This document shows, one piece after another, positions 63,120-64,000 of a stretch of 64,000 bases of DNA. Made by a program: the position numbers and the translations under genes. Under the pieces are notes generated by a model. It was not told the DNA's origin and made no database searches. It was given only the letters and a program-made list of their open reading frames with translations. Positions within the stretch are counted from its first letter, which is position 1; every line of letters starts with the position of its first letter. Source of the DNA: Limanda limanda (Eukaryota > Chordata > Actinopteri > Pleuronectiformes > Pleuronectidae); contig NC_083649.1 in assembly GCF_963576545.1 (NCBI RefSeq), forward strand, positions 11,047,646-11,111,645, read 5' to 3'.

Positions 63120-63410
63120 ACTGTGATAAAATATTTCTTCCACATTGACCATTGCTGTCCCTGTTTAACCTGTGTCATCTCAAATCCAGCTCGGACCACT
63201 TGGCTGACATTACACTGCCGTTTGAAATCAATACGGCTCAGCTGGTCTCAGTTGACTCCGTGGACAAGACGAGGATTTTCTTCACACAGACGCTGCCTGA
63301 CACGCTGGTTCCACCGCTGCCACTTCCAAGACACCGACCTCATTGCATCGCTTTGAAGTGTGGAGGTCCAGGTGATGCAGTTTTCTACTTAACCTTGGCA
63401 GCAGTGCTCT
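63120..63410. other. GC-richer block with overlapping plus-strand frames, no domain recognised
   Basis: Two overlapping plus-strand frames of 77 and 86 codons run through unique sequence with balanced base composition. Neither resembles a protein I know. They are opposite to the nsg2 strand. Left as unexplained intron sequence. Confidence 0.25.
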
Positions 63411-63598
63411 GACACAGCTTCAGTATGTGTGTGTGTCTGGTGTGTGTGTGTGTGGGTGTCTGTGGGTGTCTCATCCTGACAATTAGACAGCCTCTTTTGG
63501 TGTCCGATATCTAATCCTGCTCTCCTCCGCTTTCAAGAACCTTTCACGCCCGTGTTACACCTCCCATTTACACACACACACACTCTGACATTTGCACA

Positions 63599-63660
63599 CT
63601 TTCTCTCTCTCTCTCTCTCTCTCTCACTCTCTCTCTCTCTCTCTCTCACTCTCTCTCTGC
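63599..63660. repeat. CT microsatellite, interrupted
   Basis: CT units interrupted by CACT at two places. Confidence 0.95.
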
Positions 63661-64000
63661 CTCTCTGTCAGGGTTGCCATGGACCGAGGTTTTCTTTGCT
63701 GCCATGACAACGTAGGCTCTCTTTGGTCTCCCCTAACGACAGCAGAGTGGAACAGACAGCGCCTCGGAGATGTAGATGCTGTTGGACGGAGCACACGCAG
63801 CTGAAGTCCTATGTCCTAACCTTTGCTGAGGAAGTGCAGTGGTGTAAGAGGCACTCGGCTCTATTACTCAAGAAAAGGCAGCAATACAGCAAAGACCAAT
63901 GTAAAAATACACTGTTACAAGTAAAAGCCAAGTGAAGATGGTTTCCATAATGTGAACAGATTGGTTTAGTCTTTTACTGTCAGGACGGATCATAAGGTTT

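Overview
This window looks like nuclear DNA of a ray-finned fish, most likely a percomorph teleost. It has vertebrate split-gene structure, very dense CA/TG and CT microsatellites, and several short dispersed repeats of types I recall as common in spiny-rayed fish genomes. I find no bacterial, phage or viral gene organisation. Nearly all of the many short open frames are chance frames; several lie inside microsatellites or transposon remnants.

Only one protein-coding gene can be supported: the 3' part of nsg2 (neuronal vesicle trafficking associated 2, formerly HMP19), on the minus strand. Its last two coding exons are at 48344-48454 (transmembrane exon) and 46344-46541 (lumenal tail and stop). 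The splice signals are canonical, both exons start in phase 0, and a plausible 3' UTR runs down to a poly(A) signal at 45086-45091. The upstream exons, which should encode the N-terminus and the residues just before the membrane segment, were not found. The rest of the window to 64000 is therefore read as one intron of at least 15.5 kb, or as intron plus exons I missed.

Positions 1-45060 contain no supportable gene. In human 5q35, NSG2 is followed by a long gene desert and then MSX2. The 3' side of nsg2 here points toward position 1, so this stretch is inferred to be part of the nsg2-msx2 desert, which would be expected to hold msx2 (and perhaps nsg2) enhancers. Several AT-rich, non-repetitive, homeodomain-motif-rich blocks are listed as candidate conserved non-coding elements. 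The most striking is a 22-bp perfect palindrome at 6728-6749 made of two inverted Msx-type TAATTG sites.

The rest is repeat structure. It includes a TIR element family of about 360-415 bp beginning CTGTATATAAAGATGGAC, with six or more copies, four of which carry a CTCF-like core. There is also an intact-ended TTAA-flanked (piggyBac-type) MITE at 21770-22297, two further short families with several decayed copies, LINE/SINE tails, microsatellites, a GATGAG-type minisatellite and two homopurine/homopyrimidine G-tracts. I see no evidence for a novel multi-gene system. The interesting material is regulatory and transposon-derived.
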